In this document: positions 8,583 through 16,975 of the stretch, piece by piece
Layout: each line of letters opens with the position of its first letter
Numbering within the stretch: position 1 is the first letter of the stretch
Assembly: GCF_902506575.1 (NCBI RefSeq)
Contig: NZ_LR732544.1
Span: 4,217,046 to 4,259,466 of the forward strand
Origin: Streptomyces mexicanus
GTDB lineage: Bacteria > Actinomycetota > Actinomycetes > Streptomycetales > Streptomycetaceae
Length of the DNA stretch: 42,421 bases
Direction of reading: 5' to 3'
Made by a program: the position numbers and the translations under genes
Notes under the pieces: generated by a model
What the model saw: only the letters and a program-made list of their open reading frames with translations
Told to the model about the DNA's origin: nothing
The model's database searches: none

Positions 8583-8588
8583 TAACCT
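8583..8588 (+). promoter_or_regulatory. -10 box (TAACCT) of a leaderless gene
   Basis: TAACCT is followed by seven bases and then GTG 8596. Confidence 0.45.
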
Positions 8589-8595
8589 GTCCCTC

Positions 8596-9420
8596 GTGGT
8601 GGAACCCGTCGTGCGCATTCCGGATGTGAAGGTCGCCCTGTCGACGGCCTCCGTGTACCCGGAGTCGACGGCGGCGGCCTTCGAGATCGCCGCGCGCCTG
8701 GGCTACGACGGCGTCGAGGTCATGGTGTGGACCGACCCGGTCAGCCAGGACATCGACGCGCTGCGCAGGCTCAGCGACTACCACGGCATACCGATCCTCG
8801 CCGTGCACGCCCCCTGCCTGCTCATCACGCAGCGGGTGTGGTCCACCGACCCCTGGACCAAGCTGCAGCGCGCCCGCGCGGCCGCGGAGAAGCTCGGCGC
8901 GAGCACGGTCGTCGTCCACCCGCCGTTCCGGTGGCAGCGCCAGTACGCCCGGGACTTCGTCGGTGGCATCCAGCGGATGGCGAACGAGACCGATGTGCGC
9001 TTCGCGGTGGAGAACATGTACCCGTGGCGCTACCGCGACCGCGAGATGCTCGCCTACGCCCCCGCCTGGGACGTCACCCAGGACGACTACCGGCACTTCA
9101 CCATCGACCTCAGTCACGCCGCCACCGCCCGCACCGACGCGCTGCGGATGCTCGACCGCATGGGCGACCGCCTCGGACACGTCCACCTCGCCGACGGCAA
9201 GGGCTCGGCGAAGGACGAGCACCTGGTGCCCGGCCGCGGCGACCAGCCCTGCGCGGAGGTGCTGGAACGCCTCGCCAGGTCCGGCTACGGCGGCCATGTC
9301 GTCGTCGAGGTCAACACCCGCCGGGCCATGCCCGGCGCCGGGCGCGAGGCCGACCTCGCCGGGGCCCTGGCGTTCGCCCGCCTCCACCTGGCCTCGCCGG
9401 TGCGCGTCCCGGGCCGCTGA
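8596..9420 (+). CDS. Sugar phosphate isomerase/epimerase-like TIM-barrel protein
   Basis: The 274-aa protein belongs to the xylose-isomerase-like / AP-endonuclease-2 superfamily. It shows the opening strand [20 protein letters not shown], the YDGVEVMVW strand and metal-site segments typical of the fold: H and E residues in [39 protein letters not shown] and VVVEVNTR. These residues are expected to bind divalent metal. The substrate is unknown. The start is GTG 8596 (GTG 8599 is the next candidate), chosen because a -10 box precedes it and because the upstream open frame is only the repeat array. The same gene follows ppx in mycobacteria (compare Rv0498, from memory). A short hairpin follows the stop codon. 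Confidence 0.85.
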   Translation: MVEPVVRIPDVKVALSTASVYPESTAAAFEIAARLGYDGVEVMVWTDPVSQDIDALRRLSDYHGIPILAVHAPCLLITQRVWSTDPWTKLQRARAAAEKLGASTVVVHPPFRWQRQYARDFVGGIQRMANETDVRFAVENMYPWRYRDREMLAYAPAWDVTQDDYRHFTIDLSHAATARTDALRMLDRMGDRLGHVHLADGKGSAKDEHLVPGRGDQPCAEVLERLARSGYGGHVVVEVNTRRAMPGAGREADLAGALAFARLHLASPVRVPGR

Positions 9421-9423
9421 CCG

Positions 9424-9440
9424 GCGCCCCGCCGGGGCGC
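9424..9440 (+). terminator. Short hairpin after the isomerase gene
   Basis: The stem GCGCCCC/GGGGCGC (7 bp) with a three-base loop starts four bases after the TGA. It has no U-tract, as is common in streptomycetes. Confidence 0.5.
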
Positions 9441-9553
9441 GCGGCCACCGGACGCCCGAGACACGCGTCCCGCATCGCGGACAACCTGTCCCGCCCCCTG
9501 GATGACGGGCGTAGGCTCGACGGAGTCAGAACTCTCCGAAGGAGCGAGCGACG

Positions 9554-11407
9554 ATGCCCCAGCTGAGGTCCCGCACAGTCACCCACGGCCGCAACATGGC
9601 GGGCGCCCGCGCCCTTATGCGCGCCTCCGGTGTACCCGGTGCGGACATCGGCCGGAAGCCGATCGTGGCGATCGCCAACAGCTTCACCGAGTTCGTGCCC
9701 GGCCACACCCACCTGCAGCCGGTCGGCCGGATCGTCAGCGAGGCGGTGCGCGAGGCGGGCGGCATCCCGCGCGAGTTCAACACCATCGCCGTCGACGACG
9801 GCATCGCGATGGGCCACGGCGGCATGCTGTACTCGCTGCCCTCCCGCGACCTGATCGCCGACAGCGTCGAGTACATGGTCGAGGCGCACTGCGCCGACGC
9901 GCTGGTCTGCATCTCCAACTGCGACAAGATCACGCCGGGCATGCTGATGGCGGCCCTGCGCCTGAACATCCCGACGGTCTTCGTCTCCGGCGGCCCCATG
10001 GAGGCCGGCCGCGCCACCCTGGTCGACGGCACCGTCCGCACCCTCGACCTGGTCGACGCGATGTCCGAGGCCGTCAACGACAAGATCTCCGACGAGGACA
10101 TCCTCCGCATCGAGGAGAACGCCTGCCCGACCTGCGGCTCGTGTTCGGGCATGTTCACCGCCAACTCGATGAACTGCCTGACCGAGGCGATCGGCCTGGC
10201 CCTGCCCGGCAACGGCTCCGTCCTGGCCACCCACACCGCCCGCCGCGCCCTGTACGAGAACGCGGCCCGCACGGTCATGGACCTCACCCGCCGCTACTAC
10301 GAGCAGGACGACGACACCGTCCTGCCCCGCAACATCGCCACCTACCAGGCCTTCGAGAACGCGATGGCCCTGGACATCGCGATGGGCGGCTCCACCAACA
10401 CGATCCTGCACCTGCTGGCCGCCGCCCAGGAGGCCGGCGTCCCCTTCGGCCTGGAGGAGATCGACCAGGTCTCCCGCCGCGTCCCCTGCCTGGCCAAGGT
10501 CGCCCCGAACGTCGCCAAGGACCGCACGTACTACATGGAGGACGTGCACCGCGCCGGCGGCATCCCCGCCCTGCTCGGCGAGCTGCACCGGGCCGGCCTG
10601 CTCAACGAGGACGTGCACGCGGTGCACAGCCCGTCCCTGGCGGACTGGCTCAAGACCTGGGACGTGCGCGGCGGCTCCCCGTCCCCCGAGGCCGTCGAGC
10701 TGTGGCACGCCGCCCCGGGCTGCGCCCGCTCCTCCGAGGCCTTCTCCCAGTCCGAGCGCTGGGAGGCCCTGGACACCGACGCCGAGGGCGGCTGCATCCG
10801 CAGCGCCGAGCACGCCTACTCCAAGGACGGCGGCCTGGCGGTCCTCAAGGGCAACCTGGCCGTGGACGGCTGCGTGGTGAAGACCGCCGGCGTGGACGAG
10901 TCGATCTGGACCTTCGAGGGCCCCGCGGTCGTCTGCGAGTCGCAGGAGGAGGCCGTCCAGAAGATCCTGACCCAGCAGGTCAAGGAGGGCGACGTCGTCG
11001 TCATCCGCTACGAGGGCCCCAAGGGCGGCCCCGGCATGCAGGAGATGCTCTACCCGACCTCGTACCTCAAGGGCCGCGGCCTGGGCAAGGCCTGCGCCCT
11101 GGTCACCGACGGCCGCTTCTCCGGCGGCACCTCCGGCCTGTCCATCGGCCACGCCTCCCCGGAGGCGGCCTCCGGCGGCACGATCGCGCTCGTCGAGGAC
11201 GGCGACCGCATCCGCATCGACATCCCGAACCGCACCATCGAACTCCTGGTGGACGACGCGGAGCTGGCCCGCCGCGAGCAGGCCCTGAACGGCACGTACG
11301 CCCCGAAGAACCGCGACCGCAAGGTCTCCGCGGCCCTGCGCGCCTACGCCGCCATGGCCACCAGCGCCGACAAGGGCGCGGTGCGGGACGTGTCGAAGCT
11401 GGGCTGA
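9554..11407 (+). CDS. ilvD: Dihydroxy-acid dehydratase
   Basis: IlvD removes water from 2,3-dihydroxy-3-methylbutanoate or -pentanoate to give the 2-keto acids, the third step of valine and isoleucine synthesis. It is cytoplasmic and carries an iron-sulfur cluster. The 617-aa length matches the E. coli-type enzyme. Visible signatures are [10 protein letters not shown] (Cys123) and [18 protein letters not shown] (Cys191, 194, 197), plus the C-terminal family signature [18 protein letters not shown]. The start is ATG 9554 with GGAG nine bases before it. A TAGGCT at 9512-9517 may be the -10 box. The gene stands alone, away from the other ilv genes, and is closed by a hairpin shared with the convergent gene downstream. 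Confidence 0.98.
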   Translation: MPQLRSRTVTHGRNMAGARALMRASGVPGADIGRKPIVAIANSFTEFVPGHTHLQPVGRIVSEAVREAGGIPREFNTIAVDDGIAMGHGGMLYSLPSRDLIADSVEYMVEAHCADALVCISNCDKITPGMLMAALRLNIPTVFVSGGPMEAGRATLVDGTVRTLDLVDAMSEAVNDKISDEDILRIEENACPTCGSCSGMFTANSMNCLTEAIGLALPGNGSVLATHTARRALYENAARTVMDLTRRYYEQDDDTVLPRNIATYQAFENAMALDIAMGGSTNTILHLLAAAQEAGVPFGLEEIDQVSRRVPCLAKVAPNVAKDRTYYMEDVHRAGGIPALLGELHRAGLLNEDVHAVHSPSLADWLKTWDVRGGSPSPEAVELWHAAPGCARSSEAFSQSERWEALDTDAEGGCIRSAEHAYSKDGGLAVLKGNLAVDGCVVKTAGVDESIWTFEGPAVVCESQEEAVQKILTQQVKEGDVVVIRYEGPKGGPGMQEMLYPTSYLKGRGLGKACALVTDGRFSGGTSGLSIGHASPEAASGGTIALVEDGDRIRIDIPNRTIELLVDDAELARREQALNGTYAPKNRDRKVSAALRAYAAMATSADKGAVRDVSKLG

Positions 11408-11439
11408 GGTGCCCGCGGGATCTCCCCGCCACCTGCCGA

Positions 11440-11463
11440 AGGGCCGCCCCTAGGGGCGGCCCT
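11440..11463. terminator. Bidirectional hairpin between ilvD and the propeller gene
   Basis: A 24-base perfect palindrome (AGGGCCGCCCCT followed by its exact complement), then GTCGTTTCT. It lies in the 91-base convergent gap and can serve both strands. Confidence 0.85.
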
Positions 11464-11498
11464 GTCGTTTCTCCGGAGAATCACCGGTCTTCGGGGGC

Positions 11499-12740
11499 TC
11501 ACCAGCCCGAAGGGTCCTGCCCGTCCACGGCGAAGACGGTGCCGTCGGGGGCGCCCGCGTAGACGTGACCGCCGGCCAGCACGGGCGCGGCCAGGGCGCC
11601 CGGTCGGCCGCCGAGCCGCGGCCGCGTCTGCCCGGCGAGCCGGCCCGTTCGCGCGTCCACCGCCAGCAGCCGGCCGTCCGCGGCGACCACGTACACGTAC
11701 CGGCCGTCGCACACCGGCGCCGACCCCTGGCTCACCGCCGTCTCCAACTGCCACACCTGCCGGCCCGCGCCCATGTCGACGGCCCGCAGCGTCCCCCCGG
11801 CACCCAGCAGGTGGACGACATCGCCCCGCACCACGGCCTGCGCGCTCGGCATCCGCGTCGGCAGGGCCACCCGGCGCACCGCCCCGGTCCGGCCGGTGTA
11901 GCGGACGACCGCCTCGGTTTCGCCGTAGACCCGGTCGAGATCGAGGAGGAAGACGGAACCGTCGTGGGCGCCGACGGGCTGGAGGTATCCCCGCAGCGTG
12001 GCCTGCCGGCGCACGGCGCCCGTCTCGGGGTCCACGGCGGTGATCCGCGTGTGCGCCCCGTCGGCGGAGGAGCTGGTCACGTAGGCCAGGGCGTCCCCGG
12101 GGAACGAGGTGAGGGACGGCAGGCTGTACCCGGCGATCCGCCGGCTCCACCGGGTCCGGCCCGAGACGCTGTCCACCCCGGTGAGCGTCCCGTCGGCACG
12201 GGCGACCACCAGCGTGCCGCCCACGAACCGCCATCCGCTCTGCGCGGGCAGGTCGAGTCCCGCACGCGGGTGCCCCGAGGACGGGTCGAACGCCTCCAGG
12301 CGCCGGCCGTCCGCGGTGGGGACGTACACCAGGCCGCCGGAGAGCACCGGCGCCTGCAGGCCCGCACCGGCGACCGTCCGCCGCCACCGCACGGCACCGT
12401 CGGACGGTACGAGCGCGACCACCGAACCGGACTGCGCGCAGAACAACAGGCCGGGATCGCCTCCGGTCGAGGAGCCACCGGAGGAGACGGCCGAGGGACC
12501 ACCGGAGGAGAGGGCCGAGGAGATCGTCGAGGAGCTGCCGGAGGAACTGCCGTACGTGCACTGCGGCAGGGCGGCCGCCCGGTCGGTCACCGGCTTGACC
12601 GCCCACGCGTCGAACGCGGCCGGAGCGGTACGAGGACCGGCCCCCACGGACACCGTGCCGTCCACCCCGGCCCACACCCCGACTCCGCCGGCCACCAGCA
12701 GACCGACCGCCCCGGCCGCCAGCGCTGTTTCGGTGGTCAT
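11499..12740 (-). CDS. PQQ-type beta-propeller protein, N-terminus chimeric with 5S rRNA
   Basis: The visible protein is 413 aa. After a hydrophobic N-terminal segment (ALAAGAVGLLVAGGVGVWAG) and a Ser/Gly-rich stretch, it has repeated propeller blades of the PQQ/outer-membrane-assembly type: LVYVPTADGRRLEAFDPSSG, GTLTGVDSVSGRTRWSRR, YVYVVAADGRLLAVDARTG, HVYAGAPDGTVFAVDG. Such proteins are usually exported or membrane-anchored; this one may bind ligands or act as a scaffold. No lipobox is visible. The ATG at 12740 lies within a 5S rRNA gene: the first five codons (MTTET) are the complement of rRNA bases 12727-12740. The natural N-terminus has therefore probably been lost at a junction at 12726/12727. 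Confidence 0.75.
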   Translation of the reverse strand: MTTETALAAGAVGLLVAGGVGVWAGVDGTVSVGAGPRTAPAAFDAWAVKPVTDRAAALPQCTYGSSSGSSSTISSALSSGGPSAVSSGGSSTGGDPGLLFCAQSGSVVALVPSDGAVRWRRTVAGAGLQAPVLSGGLVYVPTADGRRLEAFDPSSGHPRAGLDLPAQSGWRFVGGTLVVARADGTLTGVDSVSGRTRWSRRIAGYSLPSLTSFPGDALAYVTSSSADGAHTRITAVDPETGAVRRQATLRGYLQPVGAHDGSVFLLDLDRVYGETEAVVRYTGRTGAVRRVALPTRMPSAQAVVRGDVVHLLGAGGTLRAVDMGAGRQVWQLETAVSQGSAPVCDGRYVYVVAADGRLLAVDARTGRLAGQTRPRLGGRPGALAAPVLAGGHVYAGAPDGTVFAVDGQDPSGW

Positions 12741-12845
12741 AGCGTGAGGGAAACGCCCGGTTACATTCCGAACCCGGAAGCTAAGCCTTACAGCGCCGAT
12801 GGTACTGCAGGGGGGACCCTGTGGGAGAGTAGGACGCCGCCGAAC
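12727..12845 (+). rRNA. rrf: 5S ribosomal RNA, without 16S and 23S
   Basis: The 119-base sequence begins GTTTCGGTGG and ends CCGCCGAAC, which pair as the terminal helix. It contains the conserved ACATTCCGAACCCGGAAGCTAAG stretch (12763-12785) and the GATGGTACTGC and GGGAGAGTAGGACGCC segments of streptomycete 5S rRNA. The 23S gene should lie just upstream, but coding sequence of the propeller gene abuts base 1. Streptomycetes normally have only complete 16S-23S-5S operons, so the rest of an operon has probably been lost here. Confidence 0.96.
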
Positions 12846-12854
12846 AATTCTTGA

Positions 12855-12886
12855 GAAAGGCCCACGCCGTACGGCGTGGGCCTTTC
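12855..12886 (+). terminator. rRNA operon terminator
   Basis: A 32-base perfect palindrome (left arm GAAAGGCCCACGCCGT) starts ten bases after the end of 5S rRNA and is followed by TGCGTCT. Its position and strength fit the terminator of an rrn operon. Confidence 0.92.
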
Positions 12887-12892
12887 TGCGTC

Positions 12893-12898
12893 TAGGGT
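12893..12898 (+). promoter_or_regulatory. -10 box (TAGGGT) of a leaderless gene
   Basis: TAGGGT is followed by seven bases and then ATG 12906. It sits directly after the rRNA terminator. Confidence 0.5.
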
Positions 12899-12905
12899 TG
12901 AATCC

Positions 12906-13550
12906 ATGCGCTACGACCTCGTCATCTTCGACAACGACGGCGTCCTCGTCGACAGTGAGCCGATCTCCAACCGGCTGCTCGCCGAGTACCTGACCGAGCT
13001 GGGGCACCCCACCTCGTACGAGGACTCCATCCGCGACTACATGGGGTCGGCCATGCACCGGGTGCACGACCTCGTCCTGGAGCGCACGGGGAAGCGGCTC
13101 CCGGACGACTTCGACGACGTCTTCCACGCTCGGGTCTTCGCCGCCTTCGAGCGGGAGTTGAAGCCCGTGCCGGGGATCACGGGCGTACTGGAGAAGCTGG
13201 CGGCGGACGCGACGCCGTACTGTGTCGCCTCGTCCGGGAGTCATGAGCGCATTCGGGTCGGGCATCGGACGACGGGCCTGGACCGGTGGTTCGACGACGC
13301 GCGGATCTTCAGCTCGCAGGACGTGGGGCGGGGCAAGCCGGCGCCCGATCTGTTCCTGCACGCGGCGCGGCGGATGGGGGTCGAGCCGGCGCGCTGTGTC
13401 GTCGTCGAGGACTCCCCGCTGGGCGTGCGGGCGGCCGTGGCGGCCGGGATGGACGTGCTGGGCTTCACCGCCATGACACCGGCCGAACGGCTCACCGGCG
13501 CGGGTCAACTCTTCTCGTCCATGGAGGAGTTGCCCGACCTGCTGATATGA
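12906..13550 (+). CDS. HAD-family phosphatase, beta-phosphoglucomutase-like
   Basis: The 214-aa protein has all four HAD motifs. Motif I is FDNDGVLVDSE, with the nucleophile Asp9 and the acid/base Asp11. Motif II is in VASSGS. Motif III is the Lys in GRGKPAPDLFL. Motif IV is VVVEDSPLGVRAA. A helical cap lies between motifs I and II, as in subclass I (beta-PGM, phosphoglycolate and sugar-phosphate phosphatases). Asn10 replaces the more usual Met/Leu in the DxD loop; this is seen in other family members. The start is ATG 12906 on the basis of the -10 box. The substrate is not predictable. It lies immediately after an rRNA operon end and is probably transcribed from its own promoter. Confidence 0.9.
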   Translation: MRYDLVIFDNDGVLVDSEPISNRLLAEYLTELGHPTSYEDSIRDYMGSAMHRVHDLVLERTGKRLPDDFDDVFHARVFAAFERELKPVPGITGVLEKLAADATPYCVASSGSHERIRVGHRTTGLDRWFDDARIFSSQDVGRGKPAPDLFLHAARRMGVEPARCVVVEDSPLGVRAAVAAGMDVLGFTAMTPAERLTGAGQLFSSMEELPDLLI

Positions 13551-13582
13551 GTCCCGTCATGACCGGGCGCACAGGCGGGTGC

Positions 13583-13594
13583 TGACAATTGTCA
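13583..13594. promoter_or_regulatory. Operator-like palindrome TGACAATTGTCA
   Basis: A perfect 12-base palindrome, AT-rich in a GC-rich context, lies 61 bases before the membrane protein gene at 13656. Its right half (TTGTCA) could double as a -35 element. The form resembles binding sites of MarR- or TetR-type dimeric repressors, but no regulator gene is adjacent. Confidence 0.5.
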
Positions 13595-13655
13595 TGCGGA
13601 CCTCCGGACGATCGTTCCTACTGGCGGACCCCCCTCGGCCACGAAGCTTGAGGGC

Positions 13656-14345
13656 ATGACGACGAACACGAAGCGCGCGAACCTCGCCCCCCTGCTGGTG
13701 GATGTCGCGGTGCCGGTCGGCGGGTACTACCTGCTGAAGGACGCCGCCGGAATGAGCACGCTCGCGGCCCTGGGGTGGAGCAGCGTGGTGCCGGCCCTGC
13801 GGACCGGATGGTGTGCGGTCAAGGAGCGCAAGGTCAACGCGCTCGCCGTCCTCATCCTGTTCGTCAACGTGGTCGGACTGCTGCTGAGCCTCGTCGCCGG
13901 GGACCCGCGGCTGATGCTCGCCAAGGACAGCGGCGTCAGCAGCGCGATCGGCATCGGTGTCCTGGTGTCCGTGGCGCTCGGCAGGCCCATGATGACCGCG
14001 GTGATGAAGCCCTGGCTGGTGAAGGGCGACGCCGCGCGGGAGGCCGCGTGGGCACGACTGACGGCCGGCTCGACGCGGTTCCGGCGGGCGGAGAAGGTCT
14101 TCTCGCTGGTGTGGGGCCTGGTGCTGCTCGGTGAGTGCGTGGTGCGGGTGGTGGGCGCCTACACGCTGCCGGTCGACACCATGGTGTGGCTGGGCAATGT
14201 GATCATGGTGGTGGCCATGGCACTCGGGTTCTTCGTCAGCGGGGCGCTCGCCGCCGGCCCGATGGCGAGGATGCTTCTCGCCGAGACCAAGGCCGCCCGC
14301 CCCGCGACGTCCGCGTCCGCTCCGGCGCCCGCGATGGCCGGGTGA
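13656..14345 (+). CDS. VC0807-like integral membrane protein
   Basis: The 229-aa protein begins MTTNTKRANLAPLLVDVAVPVGGYYLLKD. It has about six membrane segments: near residues 12-28, 33-50, 62-82, 92-110, 148-168 and 180-205. The short cytoplasmic loops are rich in Arg and Lys. The last ~20 residues are Ala/Pro-rich. The pattern matches the VC0807 family, a group of small multi-pass proteins of unknown function common in actinobacteria; the assignment is by overall pattern only. The TGA at 14343 lies next to a hairpin (14344-14366). The TGACAATTGTCA palindrome upstream suggests control by a dimeric repressor. There is no clear Shine-Dalgarno sequence. Confidence 0.75.
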   Translation: MTTNTKRANLAPLLVDVAVPVGGYYLLKDAAGMSTLAALGWSSVVPALRTGWCAVKERKVNALAVLILFVNVVGLLLSLVAGDPRLMLAKDSGVSSAIGIGVLVSVALGRPMMTAVMKPWLVKGDAAREAAWARLTAGSTRFRRAEKVFSLVWGLVLLGECVVRVVGAYTLPVDTMVWLGNVIMVVAMALGFFVSGALAAGPMARMLLAETKAARPATSASAPAPAMAG

Positions 14346-14366
14346 AGCTGAGCGGAATTCAGCTTC
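14344..14366. promoter_or_regulatory. Inverted repeat between two membrane protein genes
   Basis: GAAGCTGA and TCAGCTTC are separated by seven bases. The repeat overlaps the stop codon of the preceding gene and lies 33 bases before the -10 box of the transporter gene. It may be a weak terminator or an operator of the transporter. Confidence 0.5.
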
Positions 14367-14398
14367 GACTGGATCTACCCACCGGTAGCCCGGGGCCC

Positions 14399-14404
14399 TA
14401 CGCT
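14399..14404 (+). promoter_or_regulatory. -10 box (TACGCT) of a leaderless gene
   Basis: TACGCT is followed by seven bases and then ATG 14412. Confidence 0.5.
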
Positions 14405-15292
14405 CGCCGCCATGACTGATGTGCTGCGGCGCGGCAGGGCCTCGTTGGCGTTCGGCTTCTTCGCGCAGGGCGCCGTCTTCGCCCTCCTCGTCACGCGCAT
14501 CCCGGCGGTCCAGGACCGCTACGGCGTCTCGGACGCCGTACTGCCGGTCTTCCTGGCCGCCGTCCCGATCCTCGCCGGAGTGGGGAGCGTGACCACCGAG
14601 CAGCTGGTGAAGCGGATCCGGCCCAGCCGGGTGCTGCGCTGGTCCCAGCCGGTGGCGATGGTGGCGCTGGTCGGGGTCGGGGCCGGGAACCGGATCGCCG
14701 AACTGGCCGCGGCTCTGGCCGTGTTCGGGCTGGCCGTGGGCGCGCTGGACGCGTCGATGAACATGCTCGGGGTGAGCCTGCAGCACGCGTACGGCCGCAG
14801 CATCATGCTCGGCTTCCACGCGGCCTACAGCCTGGGCGGGATCGTGGGAGCGTCGCTGGCCTGGGCGGGGGCGCACTGGCATCTGGCGCTGTGGGTGTCG
14901 TACCTGCCGGCGGTGGCGGTGCTGCTGCCGGCGACGCTGGTGGGCAGCCGGTGGTACGTCGACGGTCCGGCCGGCGGCACGGTCGGCGCCGTGACCGCCG
15001 CGGACGACGCTGTGTCCGCCGAGGGCGGTGGCGTATCGGCCGTGGGGGGTGGCGTGTCCGCCGAGGGGGGACGGGCGGCCCGTGGTGTCGCCTTCGGGCT
15101 GCTGCTGCCGCTGTGCCTGGTGATGACCTTCGCGTACATCGGGGACTCCACCGTGTCGAACTGGAGCGCGAAGTATCTGCAGGACACGCTGGGCAGTTCG
15201 GAGCAGCTGGCGACGGTGCCGTACAACGTGTACATGGTCACCACGCTGCTGGGCCGGTCCCTCGGGGACCTGGGGGTGCGGCGGTTCGGGGC

Positions 15293-15495
15293 GGGGGGCG
15301 GGGGGCGGGGGGGGGGCCGGCTCTTTTAAACAACTGACGCCGGCGGCGACTCCCTCCGTGGAGATCTCGGGGGGGGCCGGGTCACTTAAAAAAAAAAAAA
15401 AACGTAACAAAGCAGGAGGAGCGGTGTACGTAAGGTACACTAGGAGAAGTGGACGGCAGGACAAAGCTACAGAGCGCGAGCGGCGTAGCAGAGTG
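15293..15495. other. Anomalous segment inside the MFS gene (G-runs, A-run, AT-rich)
   Basis: It starts with G-rich runs (15294-15316), then CCGGCTCTTTTAAACAACTG. A second G-run (15369-15376) leads to CCGGGTCACTT and an unbroken run of 15 A at 15388-15402. A mixed stretch follows, including an inverted repeat GTGTAC...GTACAC at 15423-15439. None of it codes for the expected membrane helix. Such base runs are very rare in Streptomyces coding DNA. The likely cause is a poor-quality contig end or join. Confidence 0.7.
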
Positions 15496-15789
15496 GGGCC
15501 CTGGGTGGGGATGCTCGGGTTCACGCTGCTGGGGCTCGGGCTGTGCGTGCTGGTGCCGCAGACGTTCGCGGCGGCCGGGCGGCGCGCGCTGGACGCCCAC
15601 GGTCCCGGCGCGTCGGACGCGGCGATCGCGCGGCTGAACGTCTTCAACTACGTCGGCTTCCTGGTGGGCTCGCCACTGGTGGGCGCGCTGGGCGACGCGT
15701 GGAGCTATCGCGGGGCGATGCTCGTGCCGATGGCGTTGGTGCTGGTGACGCTGGTGTACGCCAGGTCGTTCGCGGCTTCGCCGGACCGA

Positions 15790-15795
15790 TACGGT
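15790..15795 (+). promoter_or_regulatory. -10 box (TACGGT) of a leaderless gene
   Basis: TACGGT is followed by seven bases and then ATG 15803. It lies inside the 3' end of the transporter gene. Confidence 0.45.
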
Positions 15796-15802
15796 GGCGG
15801 TC

Positions 15803-16975
15803 ATGAGCGGCCGCGCACAGCTGATGTGGGACGAGGCAGTAACGGGGTATGACTTCGGGCCGGGCCATCCGATGGATCCGGTCCGCCTCGCCCTGACCCG
15901 GAAACTGGTCGGCGCCTTCGGGCTCGACCGTGAGGTGGACGTGGTGGCGGCCAAGCCCGCCGGGGAGTCGACGCTGCGGCTCGTCCACCGGGAGGACTAC
16001 ATCGAGGCCGTAAAGGCGGCGTCGGCGGATCCGGTGGCGGCCGACCAGTCGTACGGGCTGGGCACCCTGGACGATCCGGCGTTCGCCGGGATGCACGAGG
16101 TCTCCGCGCTGATCGCGGGCCAGTCGGTGGGCGCGGCGGAGGCGGTGTGGCGCGGGGACGCGCTGCACGCGGTGAATTTCGCCGGCGGCCTGCACCACGC
16201 GATGCCGGGGGCCGCCTCGGGGTTCTGCGTCTACAACGACGCGGCGCTGGCGATCGCGCGGCTGCTGGAACTGGGCGCCGAACGGGTCGCGTACGTCGAC
16301 GTCGACGTGCACCACGGCGACGGGGTGCAGGCGGCGTTCTGGGAGGACCCGCGGGTGCTGACGATCTCGTTGCACGAGCACCCCCGGACGCTGTTCCCGC
16401 AGACGGGGTGGCCGCAGGAGACCGGGGCCGACAGTGCGGAGGGGTCGGCGGTGAACGTGGCGCTGCCCGCCGGCACCGGGGACGCGGGGTGGCTGCGGGC
16501 GTTTCACGCGGTGGTGCCCGAGCTGGTCGCCGACTTCCGGCCCCAGGTGCTGGTCACCCAGCACGGGGCGGACACGCACTTCGAGGATCCGCTGGCGCAT
16601 CTTGCGGTGTCGCTGGACGCGCAGCGGGCGGTGCAGACGGCCTGCCACGACCTGGCCCACGAGTACGCCGACGGCAAGTGGGTCGCGCTCGGCGGCGGCG
16701 GGTACGCGGTCGTGGACGTCGTACCGCGGTCGTGGACGCACCTGGTGGGGATCGCCGCGGGGCGGCCGGTCGAGCCGGAGACGGTGATCCCGGAGAGCTG
16801 GCGGCAGCAGGTGTACGCGCGGACGCGGCAGTTGGGGCCGATGCGGATGACGGACGGCCGGTGGCCGGTCCCGTGGTCCGCGTGGGAGGCGGGGTACGAC
16901 CCCGCGGACCGGCTGGACCAGGCGATCCTGGCGACGCGGCGGGCGGTGTTCCCGCTGCGGGGGCTGTTGGCGTAG
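15803..16975 (+). CDS. acuC: AcuC-like histone deacetylase-family enzyme
   Basis: This is a zinc-dependent class I/II deacetylase-fold protein of 390 aa. In bacteria such enzymes deacetylate acetyl-lysine proteins (AcuC on acetyl-CoA synthetase) or acetylpolyamines. Visible active-site elements are the paired histidines in GLHHAMPGAASGFCVYND (His131, His132), the zinc ligands in YVDVDVHHGDGVQ (Asp168, His170), the third-ligand region QHGADTHFEDPLAHL, and the Gly-rich LGGGGYAVVDVVPRSW with its catalytic Tyr. The start at ATG 15803 follows a -10 box by seven bases; a GTG at 15794 is possible. It overlaps the end of the broken transporter gene by 50 bases. It may control acetyl-CoA synthetase activity. 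Confidence 0.92.
   Translation: MSGRAQLMWDEAVTGYDFGPGHPMDPVRLALTRKLVGAFGLDREVDVVAAKPAGESTLRLVHREDYIEAVKAASADPVAADQSYGLGTLDDPAFAGMHEVSALIAGQSVGAAEAVWRGDALHAVNFAGGLHHAMPGAASGFCVYNDAALAIARLLELGAERVAYVDVDVHHGDGVQAAFWEDPRVLTISLHEHPRTLFPQTGWPQETGADSAEGSAVNVALPAGTGDAGWLRAFHAVVPELVADFRPQVLVTQHGADTHFEDPLAHLAVSLDAQRAVQTACHDLAHEYADGKWVALGGGGYAVVDVVPRSWTHLVGIAAGRPVEPETVIPESWRQQVYARTRQLGPMRMTDGRWPVPWSAWEAGYDPADRLDQAILATRRAVFPLRGLLA

Larger units (their letters stand above)
14412..15852 (+). pseudogene. MFS transporter, interrupted (probable sequence fault)
   Basis: The N-terminal part (14412 to about 15292, ~293 codons) is a good major facilitator protein with repeated membrane helices (SLAFGFFAQGAVFALLVTRIP, FLAAVPILAGVGSVTTEQLV, VFGLAVGALDASMNMLGV). 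It ends at RRFGA, after which the frame enters a G-run and stops at 15329. The C-terminal part resumes at about 15496 in another frame (GPWVGMLGFTLLGLGL, then VFNYVGFLVGSPLVGALGD) and ends at 15852, overlapping the next gene. About one helix is missing and about 200 odd bases lie between. A Ser/Gly-rich loop with GGGVSAVGGGVSAEGG repeats is at ~198-220. The family resembles small-molecule or sugar exporters; no substrate can be named. In the living cell the gene is probably intact. Confidence 0.8.

Noticed and set aside
15388..15402. A-run as a U-tract of an intrinsic terminator on the minus strand
   Set aside because: It is inside a transporter gene, beside other low-quality-looking sequence, with no stem next to it in the right orientation.
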